This document shows positions 9,631 through 17,130 of a stretch of 64,000 nt of DNA, one piece after another (positions within the stretch are counted from its first letter, which is position 1; each line of letters starts with the position of its first letter). This DNA comes from MWDV01 sp002070715 (GTDB lineage: Bacteria; Verrucomicrobiota; Verrucomicrobiia; Limisphaerales; MWDV01): the NCBI GenBank assembly GCA_035411585.1, contig DAONTI010000003.1, positions 1-64,000 on the forward strand. Reading direction: 5' to 3'. Position numbers and translations under genes: made by a program. The notes under the pieces are model-generated. The model ran no database searches. It worked only from the letters and a program-made list of their open reading frames with translations, and was not told where the DNA came from.

Positions 9631-10863
9631 ATGGCCACAACCCAACCGGACCCGCCGCCGAATCCGCCAGCAGATCAACCCGCTACCCCTCCCCGCCAAG
9701 TCCGGGTGGCTTCGGTGGATGCCTACCGCGGTTTCGTAATGTTCCTGATGATGGCTGAGGTGCTGCATCTCTCGCGGGTGGCACGCGCCGTGCCCGAAAG
9801 CAGTTTCTGGAAATTTCTGGCCTATCACCAAACCCACGTGGAATGGATCGGTTGCTCGCTGCACGATCTGATCCAACCGTCATTCTCGTTCCTCGTCGGA
9901 TTGGCGCTGCCGTTCTCCATCGGCAATCGCATTGCGCGCGGTCAGTCCAAGGCGCACCTCACCTGGCACGCGGCCTGGCGCGCGCTGGTTCTGGTTTTGC
10001 TCGGAGTGTTCCTGCGTTCCATCGGGCATTCGCAAACCTATTGGACTTTTGAAGACACGCTCTCGCAAATCGGTCTGGGCTATCTCGTGCTGTTCGTGCT
10101 CGGTTTCCGCCCCGTGCGCGACCAGTGGATTGCGCTCGGCGTAATCCTCGTCGGCTACTGGCTGGCGTTTGCCTGGTATCCGTTGCCGGGCGCGGATTTC
10201 GACTACGCCAAGGTGGGCGTGCCAAACGATTGGCCGCATCTCATGTCCGGCTTTGCGGCGCATTGGAACAAAAACAGCAACCTGGCCTGGGCGTTTGACA
10301 CTTGGTTTCTCAATCTGTTTCCGCGGGAAAAACCGTTCCTGTTCAACGGCGGCGGCTATGCCACGCTGAGTTTCATTCCGACCCTGGGCACCATGATTCT
10401 GGGCCTGCTGGCTGGCGGCGTATTGCGCAGCTCCCGCACCGCCGCGGGCAAAATCAAATGGCTGGTGATCGCCGGCGCGGCCTGCCTGGGCGCGGGCGCG
10501 TTGCTCGGGGCGCTCGGCATTTGTCCGGTGGTCAAGCGCATCTGGACGCCGAGCTGGACGCTCTACAGCGGCGGCTGGAGTTTTCTGCTGCTGGCCGGAT
10601 TTTACGCGGTGATTGATTGGTGGGGACGCAAAGGTTGGTCGTATCTGCTGATCGTGATTGGTATGAACTCCATTGCCGCCTACTGCATGGCGCATTTGTT
10701 CGACGGATTCATCAGCGACGCCTTGACCACCAATCTCGGCACGAACGTCTTCAAAATCTTCGGCGCGGCGTATGAGCCGTTTGTGCATGGGGCGGCCGTG
10801 CTGTTTTTCCTGTGGCTGATTCTCTTCTGGATGTACCGGCGCAAACTGTTCCTGAAGATTTAA
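9631..10863 (+). CDS. DUF5009 / heparan-alpha-glucosaminide N-acetyltransferase-like membrane protein
   Basis: The protein has 410 residues with a Pro-rich cytoplasmic start and about ten membrane segments. The signature is RVASVDAYRGFVMFLMM followed by a periplasmic loop with a conserved His (LAYHQTHVEWIGCSLHDLIQPSFSFLVG, shown here in part: HVEWIGCSLHDL). The family transfers acetyl groups across the membrane to sugars; NagX and human HGSNAT are relatives. Here it could O- or N-acetylate a surface glycan. It is divergent from the dehydrogenase operon and has no operon partner downstream. Confidence 0.88.
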   Translation: MATTQPDPPPNPPADQPATPPRQVRVASVDAYRGFVMFLMMAEVLHLSRVARAVPESSFWKFLAYHQTHVEWIGCSLHDLIQPSFSFLVGLALPFSIGNRIARGQSKAHLTWHAAWRALVLVLLGVFLRSIGHSQTYWTFEDTLSQIGLGYLVLFVLGFRPVRDQWIALGVILVGYWLAFAWYPLPGADFDYAKVGVPNDWPHLMSGFAAHWNKNSNLAWAFDTWFLNLFPREKPFLFNGGGYATLSFIPTLGTMILGLLAGGVLRSSRTAAGKIKWLVIAGAACLGAGALLGALGICPVVKRIWTPSWTLYSGGWSFLLLAGFYAVIDWWGRKGWSYLLIVIGMNSIAAYCMAHLFDGFISDALTTNLGTNVFKIFGAAYEPFVHGAAVLFFLWLILFWMYRRKLFLKI

Positions 10864-10939
10864 CCGGGCAATCGCCCCGCACCTGATGAAAAATTATCCC
10901 GACCAGGAACTGGCGGGAAGTCATCCCTTCATGCTTGGG

Positions 10940-11015
10940 CCTACTGATGACACCGATGCACGCCGATGGGAAGCCGGAAAAATCCGGGGAATCGGCGTCA
11001 TCGGCGGATTGGGGT
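10940..11015. repeat. Dispersed inverted-repeat element, overlapping the vsr-like 3' end
   Basis: A member of the CCGATGAC...GGCGTCATCGGCGG family, with a GCCGGAAAAATCCGG centre near 10972. Related copies lie at 3563, 5889, 14907 and 24786. The stop codon of the neighbouring endonuclease gene (10998-11000) lies inside it, so the last residues of that protein are repeat-derived. Confidence 0.6.
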
Positions 11016-11690
11016 TGCCAGTGATTGGCCGGCGTGTCTTTTTCCATGACCGCGCCGGGCGGGACGCCCAGCGGGCGGCCTGGCCGTTTTATGCCCCAGT
11101 GATGGATGGGTGGAAAGTGGAGCAGATGGCCGGGGACGCGCCGTCCGCCCCACCTCCCGCCTGACTGGGCCCGAAGCGCGCGCCGCCCGCAGCGCCGCCT
11201 GAATCCGGCGGAGACACCCGCCGCCGCGTGGGGCGAGGTCGTGTTCCCAAATCCGCACCACCCGCCAGCCGCACCGGCGCAGCGTTCGATGCACAAGGCG
11301 ATCACGGGTCTGGTTGGCGGCGAGTTTCTTCTGCCAGAAGGCGCGGTTGTTCGCCGGGAGGCGGCCATGCCGCGGACAACCGTGCCAGAAGCAGCCATCC
11401 ACAAACACCGCAATCCGGTGTTGGGGAAAAACGAAATCTGGTTTGACCCGTAGCAGCCGACGTGAGCCGGCCCGGGCTGAACCCCGCCCTGCGGCCTTCA
11501 AACGTCCATCTTGAGAATGAGCCAACCCACGTTTGCGGCTACCAACGGTGAGAACTTTCTGCCGCCGCCAGCCGGTGATTCGATGCGCCCGCAAGAGTTT
11601 GGCCAGTGCCAGTTCCGTGTCCTTGTTGCCGCGGCTCCGAATCCGCGCCATCACCTCGGACCGCTTCGCCTTGGAGAACACATCAGCCAT
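10998..11690 (-). CDS. vsr: Vsr-like DNA mismatch endonuclease with an in-frame palindromic insertion
   Basis: The protein has 230 residues against a usual 140-150. The start is typical of the family (MADVFSKAKRSEVMARIRSR). The active-site block is intact: KPDFVF (Asp), FVDGCFWHGCPRH (two His), FWQKKLAANQTRDR and GWRVVRIWEHDL. Vsr nicks at T:G mismatches left by cytosine-methylation damage. Two oddities explain the length. Residues about 50-81 are a 93-base palindromic element inserted in frame between WRRQ and the catalytic Asp, and the C-terminal 80 residues are low-complexity and run into a dispersed repeat. No cytosine methyltransferase lies next to it. Whether the protein folds and works is open. 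Confidence 0.83.
   Translation of the reverse strand: MADVFSKAKRSEVMARIRSRGNKDTELALAKLLRAHRITGWRRQKVLTVGSRKRGLAHSQDGRLKAAGRGSARAGSRRLLRVKPDFVFPQHRIAVFVDGCFWHGCPRHGRLPANNRAFWQKKLAANQTRDRLVHRTLRRCGWRVVRIWEHDLAPRGGGCLRRIQAALRAARASGPVRREVGRTARPRPSAPLSTHPSLGHKTARPPAGRPARRGHGKRHAGQSLATPIRR
11450..11542. repeat. 93-bp palindromic element inside the vsr-like gene
   Basis: The element starts GTAGCAGCCGACGTGAGCC and ends in the imperfect complement, GGTTGGC-type arm ...TTTGCGGCTAC; 12 of 18 bases match after the GTAG/CTAC tips. Its length is exactly 31 codons, so the reading frame is preserved. It falls where other Vsr proteins have only a short loop. It resembles the protein-coding palindromic elements known from Rickettsia in behaviour, not in sequence. 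Confidence 0.6.
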
Positions 11691-11697
11691 GGTCTGT

Positions 11698-11791
11698 TAA
11701 CGCAAAGACGCAGAGGCGCAGCGCCGCCAAGTGAAAAGCCAGAACGCGCCGCGACCGCCTTCCCTTCCTGCGTCTTGGCGTCTTGGCGTTG
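11698..11791. repeat. AACGCAAAGACGC-type inverted repeat
   Basis: The left arm at 11698-11720 (TAACGCAAAGACGCAGAGGC) is an imperfect complement of the right arm at 11769-11791 (GCGTCTTGGCGTCTTGGCGTT), about 18 of 23 positions. It lies directly upstream of the vsr-like start. This A/C/G-rich pattern is a common dispersed element in environmental Gram-negatives. The remaining bases to 11899 hold no gene I can support. Confidence 0.6.
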
Positions 11792-11899
11792 AATGCTTCA
11801 TACCTCCAACGTGAATCCGCCGCATTGCCGGGCGGTGCAAGGCTTTAACCGCCCGTCCGTATCAAGCTGACCGAGGCTGTGAACGCGGTGCGATTCGAC

Positions 11900-12199
11900 T
11901 CAATCGAGGTCGCGGCATGAAACAACTTTTCCGCGAGCAAAGGTAATCGTCTCGTCATACTCCTCCGCGTCGAAAACTCCAATACTCGGCGCAGTCAACT
12001 TCGGAGCGCCATCCATTACCAACAACGGCTGTGCCTGCCCCTGCCGGTCCCAAATCAGATATAGACACGCTTCGTTCGCCGCGTCCTTCGCATCGAAACT
12101 ATTGCGAAGAACTACTGCTACTGTCTGCCAGTTGTCGCAGGCATCAACTCCCGGATGCCACTGGCAGATGACTGTGTAGAGCCGATTCTTGGTTGGCAT
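11900..12199 (-). CDS. Hypothetical protein, divergent from the HNH endonuclease gene
   Basis: The protein has 99 residues from ATG 12199 (MPTKNRLYTVICQWHPG). A longer start at 12289 is possible but would overlap the divergent gene, and its extra residues look non-protein-like. The visible pattern is a small alpha/beta fold with LYLIWDRQGQAQPLLVMDGAP and a C-terminal ARGKVVSCRDLD. I recognise no family. It is divergent from the HNH_2 gene with only 88 bases between, so the two may share control. Confidence 0.6.
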   Translation of the reverse strand: MPTKNRLYTVICQWHPGVDACDNWQTVAVVLRNSFDAKDAANEACLYLIWDRQGQAQPLLVMDGAPKLTAPSIGVFDAEEYDETITFARGKVVSCRDLD

Positions 12200-12287
12200 A
12201 TCTCGCCAGATACACCTGGCCAGGTTTGGTTGCCTCGGCAAGCTCTTTCCTGCTCGCCCGTTGGCGAGAATCTGGCACTCTGTCCGC

Positions 12288-13085
12288 ATGGCTGCCGGAA
12301 GACGATGGACGCGCGATGAGTTACTTGTCGCGCTGAACCTGTATCACAAGCTCACGTTTGGTCAGCTTCACGCGCGACAATCTGCGATCGTCGCGCTGGC
12401 GGAAAAGCTCGAACGCAGCTCGAATAGCGTAGCGATGAAGTTGTGCAACTTCGCCTCGCTTGACCCCGCGCTGAAATTGCGCGGCATCAAAGGGCTGGAA
12501 GGCGCGAGCGCGCTCGACCGCACGGTATGGAACGAGTTTCACGACGACCTCAACGAGACAGTGCCCGCGAGCGAAGATGCACTGCGGAAACTGTTTGGTG
12601 TGGACGAACACGGTGAACTTGAAGTGTTACCGAGAGAGGGCATCCGCGTGCGCAAGCGACCGCCAACCGGCCCGACGGAGACGACGGCGAACGTAAAGCA
12701 GCGCCGAGGACAGGATTACTTTCGCGACGCCGTCTTGAACAACTTCGGCGGACGTTGCGGCGTCACCCAACTGGCCGTGCGCGAACTGCTGGTTGCTTCT
12801 CACATCCTTCCGTGGGGCACTCACGCCGCCGAGCGATTGAATGTTCGCAATGGCCTTTCGCTTTCGCGCCTTCACGATGCCGCCTTTGACCAAGGGTTGA
12901 TCACTTTCGACGACAGCTTGCGCTTGGTGCTTTCTTCGCGTTTGAAGGCAGAATTGCCACAACGGGCCGTCGCCGAAAGTTTTGGCGCGTACGCAGGCCA
13001 ACCGTTGCATTTGCCAGAGGACGCGGCCTTGCCTGAATTGGCGTTCCTCGCCGAACACCGCACCAAGAAATTCCGCATGGCGTAA
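12288..13085 (+). CDS. HNH_2-type endonuclease, putative restriction-like protein
   Basis: The protein has 265 residues from ATG 12288. Residues 1-70 form a helical module (RRWTRDELLVALNLYHKLTFG ... SSNSVAMKLCNFASLDP) common in front of HNH_2 domains. The C-terminal nuclease domain spans about residues 150-250, with CGVTQLAVRELLVASHILPW, then NVRNGLSLSRLHDAAFDQGL. The His of SHI and the His of RLHDAAFD are the metal and catalytic candidates of HNH_2 (PF13391). Such genes are annotated as restriction endonuclease-like. No methyltransferase partner is visible here. Confidence 0.85.
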   Translation: MAAGRRWTRDELLVALNLYHKLTFGQLHARQSAIVALAEKLERSSNSVAMKLCNFASLDPALKLRGIKGLEGASALDRTVWNEFHDDLNETVPASEDALRKLFGVDEHGELEVLPREGIRVRKRPPTGPTETTANVKQRRGQDYFRDAVLNNFGGRCGVTQLAVRELLVASHILPWGTHAAERLNVRNGLSLSRLHDAAFDQGLITFDDSLRLVLSSRLKAELPQRAVAESFGAYAGQPLHLPEDAALPELAFLAEHRTKKFRMA

Positions 13086-13101
13086 CCACCGCTTATTCGC
13101 A

Positions 13102-13590
13102 GCGCCGGAGGCGCGGCATCTTTGTAGAAACCGCACCAAAGAAAATCACCAGCCCCGTAGGGCGGCATCGTCTGGTGTATGTCCCCGGTTCGTGTGACTC
13201 TTGCACACGGTGGTCCGGAAGATGCCGCTCCTAACGGAGCTCAAAAATATTTTGCACCGGGTTCTACAAAGATGCCGCCCTGGACGGGGCTTAATGTTGG
13301 CGACGAAGATGGGTTTGGGTTTCGGTCCTTTCATGCGAGAATTCCGCGCACCCTCTAACAACGCCAACCCCAAGCGCCGTAGGCGCGGCATCTTTATAGA
13401 AACCCTCGCCCCAACAAATCACCAGCCCCGTAGGGGCGGTATCATCTGATGTATGGCAACGGTTCGTGCAAATCTCGCGCCCGGGCACCGGATGATGCCG
13501 CTCCTGATGGAGCTTAAAATAATTTTGCATCGAGTTCTACAGAGATGGCGCCCCTGATGGGGCTCAACATCAGCAAGAAAGATGAGTTTG
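13102..13590. repeat. Two tandem ~272-bp modules of GATGCCGC/GCGGCATC palindromes
   Basis: Copy 1 starts at 13102 and copy 2 at 13374, a period of 272. Each begins GCGCCG(G/T)AGGCGCGGCATC, followed by TAGAAACC, CACCAGCCCCGTAGGG, a GATGCCGCTCCT block, an AT-rich stretch (ATTTTGCA), TTCTACA and a second GATG(C/G)CGCCC...GGGGCT palindrome. The copies differ by scattered substitutions, so this is an old duplication. Single palindromes of the same kind occur near 3640, 3682, 5965 and 24921-25250. No gene lies between 13086 and 14025 that I would support. Confidence 0.8.
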
Positions 13591-13651
13591 AGCTTTGGCC
13601 TCGCGCGCGGGAAGGCGAGGCTGCAAAGCGCTAATCGTGGATTGGGCCGAA

Positions 13652-13724
13652 CATAATGGGCTTGCTGGCGGTGGCGCTAGTGGTTAACCGTCTGGCGCAT
13701 GAAAACCGGTTACCGTGTTTCCCC
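13652..13724 (+). repeat. 73-bp direct repeat, left copy
   Basis: This matches 18501-18573 with five substitutions in 73 bases, from CATAATGGGCTTGCTGGCGG to CCGTGTTTCCCC. In the right copy the last 26 bases are the first codons of an esterase gene (MKTRYRVSP). Here the same start (MKTGYRVSP at 13699) runs into an unrelated 53-codon frame that stops at 13860. So this looks like a copied 5' region without its gene. Confidence 0.75.
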
Positions 13725-14025
13725 GGCGGCGGCTCGGGCGCTGACGGGACGGATGACCCCGAAGCCGGAAGCCAGCCTGCGCGATGGGGAAGCAGGCCAG
13801 AAGCGCAAGCCGACGGGGCTGGTTTCTTTGCCCGTCGCAGCACGCTCGATAATGGGTTAAACGTGATTTTGAGCAGGCGATTGCAAAACTTTTTTCCGCA
13901 GCCGGCACGGGGGCAGAATTTTATTCCGTTTACCGGACAGCCAATTCGTTTCCCGGAAAAATTGGCCCCGCCGGATACGGCGTTTCTCTGCTTTCACCGG
14001 GAGCACCTTTGGGTTGGATAATCGC

Positions 14026-14886
14026 ATGCGACGGAATCTTCTCATGCTGGCCGGGTGCGTGCCGTTAGTGGTGTTGTTTTGTTTCCTGTTTGCGGACCGC
14101 TGGCGGCGGAAGCGGGCGGGCGAGCGGCCGCCCCAGCAAGACAAATTGCTCCGGCCCGCCGGCCACAGCCTGAGTCTTCAGATCGCCGACCTGGGCGATT
14201 CTTTATTAACTTGGATGTTGGGCGCGTATCTGGCCGCTTTGGCTGCTGTGGGGCTGTTTTCATTAACGGATTCGGAAAGCTTTACGGGGTCGGTGGTCTC
14301 ACTCGCCGTCTCTGGTGTTTCCGCCGCAGTATGCATCGTCATGGCCTGGCGCACCGAGCAGAAGATCCGGACGGCACGCCTCGGCTTGCTCGGCGAACAA
14401 GCCGTTGCGGAACAATTACAGGGTCTGTGGGCGAAGGGATGCCGCGTGTTTCACGACGTGCCGGGCGGCGGAAAATGGAACTTGGATCACGTCGTCGTGG
14501 GCCCTTCGGGGGTCTTTGCCATTGAAACCAAGGCGCGAACCAAACGTCCAGGACGCCGAGGCGAACGCGACTATGAAGCGGTTTTCGATGGGAAAGCGAT
14601 CCGATTCCCCAACTACACGGATACCAACGCCATCCCGCAGGCAGAACGAAATGCCCGGTGGCTGGCGGGCATGTTGTCGAAAGCGACCGGCGAACCAGTC
14701 GGCGTCACGGGCCTGGTCGCGTTGCCGGGTTGGTTTGTCACTCTCAAAACGAAAGCGGAAATAAAAGTGCTCAACGCCAAACAGATTCCCCATTTTATCG
14801 CAGGAGAACCGAGAAAGCTTTCCGACAAAGTCATGCAACAAATCGCCTACCAGTTGGAACAGCGTTGCCGCGACGTTGAATTCTAG
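14026..14886 (+). CDS. NERD domain membrane protein, nuclease-related
   Basis: The protein has 286 residues from ATG 14026. TTG 14014 is an alternative, since it has a GGAG ten bases upstream. Residues about 3-25 and 60-110 contain hydrophobic segments (LLMLAGCVPLVVLFCFLF; LLTWMLGAYLAALAAVGLF), so it is membrane-tied. Residues about 115-240 are a NERD domain: LGEQAVAEQL, RVFHDVPGGG, NLDHVVVGPSGVFAIETKA. The last carries the D...E-K triad of the nuclease-related fold. Function is unknown; NERD proteins are linked to DNA processing. It lies inside the segment bracketed by the 73-bp repeats. Confidence 0.85.
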   Translation: MRRNLLMLAGCVPLVVLFCFLFADRWRRKRAGERPPQQDKLLRPAGHSLSLQIADLGDSLLTWMLGAYLAALAAVGLFSLTDSESFTGSVVSLAVSGVSAAVCIVMAWRTEQKIRTARLGLLGEQAVAEQLQGLWAKGCRVFHDVPGGGKWNLDHVVVGPSGVFAIETKARTKRPGRRGERDYEAVFDGKAIRFPNYTDTNAIPQAERNARWLAGMLSKATGEPVGVTGLVALPGWFVTLKTKAEIKVLNAKQIPHFIAGEPRKLSDKVMQQIAYQLEQRCRDVEF

Positions 14887-14906
14887 CCGCCATCTCACCC
14901 ATGCTT

Positions 14907-14990
14907 TGGCCCGCAGATTTCGCTGATTCACGCTGATGGCAAATCGGAAAAATCCGGGAAATCTGCGTCATCGGTGGATTGGGGTTTCAC
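14907..14990. repeat. CCGCAGATT...AATCTGCG dispersed inverted repeat
   Basis: A further copy of the family seen at 5889: GCCCGCAGATTTCGCTGATT at the left, a GGAAAAATCC centre, and GGGAAATCTGCGTCATCGG at the right. It lies immediately after the NERD gene stop and may end that transcript. The rest of the gap to 15197 holds nothing I can identify. Confidence 0.65.
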
Positions 14991-15197
14991 GTTATTAACA
15001 GCGACGGCTTTTTTCCGTGACGGCGCCTGCCGTAGAGCCTCCCAGCATCCCGTCCCGGTGCGGGCAGACGCGGGACAGAACCAGCACGGGGATCCTCCGT
15101 GGGCGGTTTCTTCCTCTCCTGGTTCCCTGCTCCTTGCACCCCACTGCTACCGCCCAAGGCTCTCCGCTCCCCATTGCGCCCGAAAAAAAACGAAAAA

Positions 15198-15227
15198 CCT
15201 TGCCAGCCAGCGGCAAGGTGATATACT
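15198..15227 (+). promoter_or_regulatory. Sigma70-like promoter with operator-like inverted repeat for the radical SAM locus
   Basis: TTGCCA (15200-15205) and TATACT (15222-15227) are 16 bases apart, close to the housekeeping consensus, with an A-rich stretch (15182-15197) just upstream where an UP element would lie. The -35 box sits in a perfect inverted repeat, CCTTGCC (15198-15204), seven bases, GGCAAGG (15212-15218), a plausible repressor site or hairpin. Transcription would start near 15234, leaving a leader of about 248 bases before the maturase ATG. No other promoter of similar quality is seen upstream of the locus. Confidence 0.55.
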
Positions 15228-15481
15228 GGCGGGCATCGGGATGAAGTTATGTAATCCAAACAATCCGCCAACCATCCCATGGAGTACGGCCATGGCCTTT
15301 CGGAGAAGCGGCGAGTTTTCATGTATTCGGATCAGGTGAGCAGCGTAAACAGCACAACCGGGAGACGCCTCCCTCACCAGCGCCCCGCTGCGCTGCTTGG
15401 AACGGAACAACACATTCGCGCTCTTTTTTCCGTGGCTACAGAACGAAAAGACCATCAAGCAACCGCTGTCCGCCCATCACC

Positions 15482-16987
15482 ATGAGTCCATCGCCCACCG
15501 CTTCCGAAACATTAACCGCCCCTCCCCGTGATCCACGAAGATTGCCGGAGGGGATCCGCATTTCTGAGGGAACATTCACCCGCCATTACTCATTCCCCGG
15601 CCAGCCGTTGAGCAGTGTGGCCTACCACACGCCCACTCAATCGGTGGTCTTCCTGGAGGGGGATTCCGCAGAAGTGTGGCGCCGCCTGCACACATCCAAA
15701 GGGGACACCGCGGCGGCACTGGATTACATTTTGCAGCATGGGAATTTTGAACAGGCCCCGCACGCCGCCGCGCAGGCCATTCTGGCGGAATTTGTTGAAA
15801 GCCTGGAATCCGCGGACTTGATCGGCTGGGCGCCGCCTCCGGTCAGCCGCGATTCGGCCATTCCGGGGATCGCACCGGCGGTGAGGCAGGCAGTGGATCC
15901 GACCCAGAACCCAGAATTGGCAATCAGCCAATTCATGGCCGATCACCACGTGTTTTACAGTCTTACCCTGGAGTTGACCTACCGCTGCAACGAACGTTGC
16001 GTCCATTGTTACCTGCCCACCGAGACGCGTCTGGCCGAATTGTCGCCGCGGCAAATTGATGCGCTGCTGGGAGAGTTTGTTGATCTTGGCGGTTTGATGC
16101 TGCATCTGACCGGCGGGGAATTGCTCTTCCGGAAGGACATTGTGGAGATTCTGAATCTGGCGCGCTCACACGGACTGGTCACCTCCATTACGAGCAATCT
16201 CACGCTTTTGAACGATCCCGTGCTGGACGCCCTCATTCAGCTTCGCCCCCGGTCGGTGGGGTGCAGCATCTATGCGGCGTCGGCCGAATTGCACGATGCG
16301 ATCACCACCATCCGCGGCTCCTTCGACCGGTCAATTGCGGCCATCCGCCGCCTGCGCGCCGCCGGATTGCCGGTCATCATCAAATCCCCGTTGCTGCAAT
16401 CCACGGCACCGGGATGGCGCGAGATCGAACAGTTGGCCGGCGATCTCGGCTGCGAGTATCAGTTCGACCTGAGCATCACCGCCAAGAACGACGGAGGTTT
16501 GTCGCCACTCGGCCAACGGGTCGAGGATATGGACCTGTTGCACGAGATCTTCGCTTCCCGGTATTACAAACTCTATAATCGAGATGAAGCGATGTTCACT
16601 TTGACCCGCCCCTCACCAGATGCCGTGCTCTGTGGAGCCGGCGCGGCGGGATTGTGCGTTTCCCCAGACGGCACCATTCGCCCTTGCATCGGACTCAATG
16701 TGGGCCTGGGCAAGTGGCCCGGAAACCCGCTTTCCGAAATCTGGCAATCCTCGCCGTTTTTTTCTGAATTTGGCGCCATCCGGCTGCGCGATATTCCAGA
16801 ATGCAGCGATTGTCCGGATTTCCTCTATTGCAGTCGTTGCCCCGGCGCGTGGCACGCCGAGGAGGGTGACTTTCGCAAGCCCACGCCTTATACGTGCAAG
16901 CTTGCGCGCGCTTGGGCGTCCGCCCAAGCCGACATCAACCAAAACTCGAAAGGAGGTGAAATTGATGAAGCTGGCAATCAAAGCTAA
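15482..16987 (+). CDS. RRE/PqqD-like radical SAM/SPASM peptide maturase
   Basis: The protein has 501 residues. Residues about 20-118 are a PqqD-like peptide-binding region (VAYHTPTQSVVFLEGDSAEVW and a helical tail). The radical SAM core follows, with C169-E-R-N-type cluster CNERCVHC (C169, C173, C176) and HLTGGELLFRKD. The C-terminal SPASM domain has C384-x12-G-x4-C402, then C441-x2-C444-x5-C450-x2-C453 and a distal C472, enough for two auxiliary clusters. This architecture matches sactipeptide- and ranthipeptide-type maturases such as AlbA, which form thioether or other carbon-centred links in a ribosomal peptide. The stop at 16985-16987 overlaps the next small gene by 23 bases. The start lacks a Shine-Dalgarno, but its ATG overlaps the TGA of a 68-codon frame starting at 15279, so coupled initiation is possible. 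Confidence 0.9.
   Translation: MSPSPTASETLTAPPRDPRRLPEGIRISEGTFTRHYSFPGQPLSSVAYHTPTQSVVFLEGDSAEVWRRLHTSKGDTAAALDYILQHGNFEQAPHAAAQAILAEFVESLESADLIGWAPPPVSRDSAIPGIAPAVRQAVDPTQNPELAISQFMADHHVFYSLTLELTYRCNERCVHCYLPTETRLAELSPRQIDALLGEFVDLGGLMLHLTGGELLFRKDIVEILNLARSHGLVTSITSNLTLLNDPVLDALIQLRPRSVGCSIYAASAELHDAITTIRGSFDRSIAAIRRLRAAGLPVIIKSPLLQSTAPGWREIEQLAGDLGCEYQFDLSITAKNDGGLSPLGQRVEDMDLLHEIFASRYYKLYNRDEAMFTLTRPSPDAVLCGAGAAGLCVSPDGTIRPCIGLNVGLGKWPGNPLSEIWQSSPFFSEFGAIRLRDIPECSDCPDFLYCSRCPGAWHAEEGDFRKPTPYTCKLARAWASAQADINQNSKGGEIDEAGNQS
16951..16959 (+). promoter_or_regulatory. Near-perfect ribosome-binding site for the precursor peptide
   Basis: AGGAGGTGA is complementary to the 16S rRNA 3' end over nine bases and lies five bases before ATG 16965. 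It is embedded in the last codons of the maturase gene (the SKGGEIDEAG region). It is the strongest such site I noticed in the window and decides the start of a gene too short for usual gene callers. Confidence 0.85.
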
Positions 16988-17069
16988 ACGCTATGTATTG
17001 AACGCTGGATGCGGATGCACCAAAAATTCCTCCGGCTTTTGCGGAGTCACTTACCGGGTGGGTAGTTAG
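16965..17069 (+). CDS. Short Cys-rich RiPP precursor peptide candidate
   Basis: The peptide has 34 residues. A basic, hydrophobic leader-like start (MKLAIKAKRYVLN) leads into a small-residue core, AGCGCTKNSSGFCGVTY, and then ends RVGS. Cys16, Cys18 and Cys26 sit among Gly, Ser, Thr and Asn, the usual look of a thioether-forming substrate. The gene has a nearly ideal ribosome-binding site. It overlaps the radical SAM/SPASM gene by 23 bases and is followed by a strong hairpin and a glycosyltransferase gene. There is no obvious GG cleavage site; AG or NAG at 13-15 is possible. I recognise no named precursor family. The modification and its residues are inference. Confidence 0.8.
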   Translation: MKLAIKAKRYVLNAGCGCTKNSSGFCGVTYRVGS

Positions 17070-17086
17070 TCCCACCAACATCTTTT

Positions 17087-17110
17087 GCCCCGCCGGTTCA
17101 CCGGCGGGGC
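17087..17110 (+). promoter_or_regulatory. Strong intercistronic hairpin between precursor and glycosyltransferase
   Basis: GCCCCGCCGG (17087-17096), loop TTCA, CCGGCGGGGC (17101-17110) form a perfect 10-bp G+C stem. There is no T-tract after it on the plus strand, so it is not a classical terminator. Its place, 17 bases after the precursor stop and 20 before the next start, fits an mRNA-stabilising or attenuating stem that would let the precursor be made in excess over the downstream enzyme. Confidence 0.7.
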
Positions 17111-17130
17111 AGAGACCATAAAACCTCACC

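Noticed and set aside
13102..13590. Regularly spaced repeats that might be read as a CRISPR array
   Set aside because: There are only two 272-base units, the palindromes are unevenly spaced, there are no unique spacers, and no cas genes are near.
13699..13860. A 53-codon frame starting in the left 73-bp repeat
   Set aside because: Only its first nine codons match the esterase; the rest shows no protein-like features.
10998..14886. Vsr, HNH_2 and NERD genes as a defence island
   Set aside because: Each is nuclease-like, but there is no methyltransferase, helicase or known defence partner, and they are not in one operon. I list them separately.
15241..15339. A 32-codon frame in the maturase leader starting MKLCNPNN
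   Set aside because: It begins about seven bases after the predicted transcription start, has no ribosome site, and lacks core-like residues, so I do not call it a second precursor.
16620..17069. A 149-codon plus-strand frame whose end is the RiPP precursor
   Set aside because: Its first 115 codons overlap the SPASM region in another frame and look non-coding. The ribosome site places the true start at 16965.
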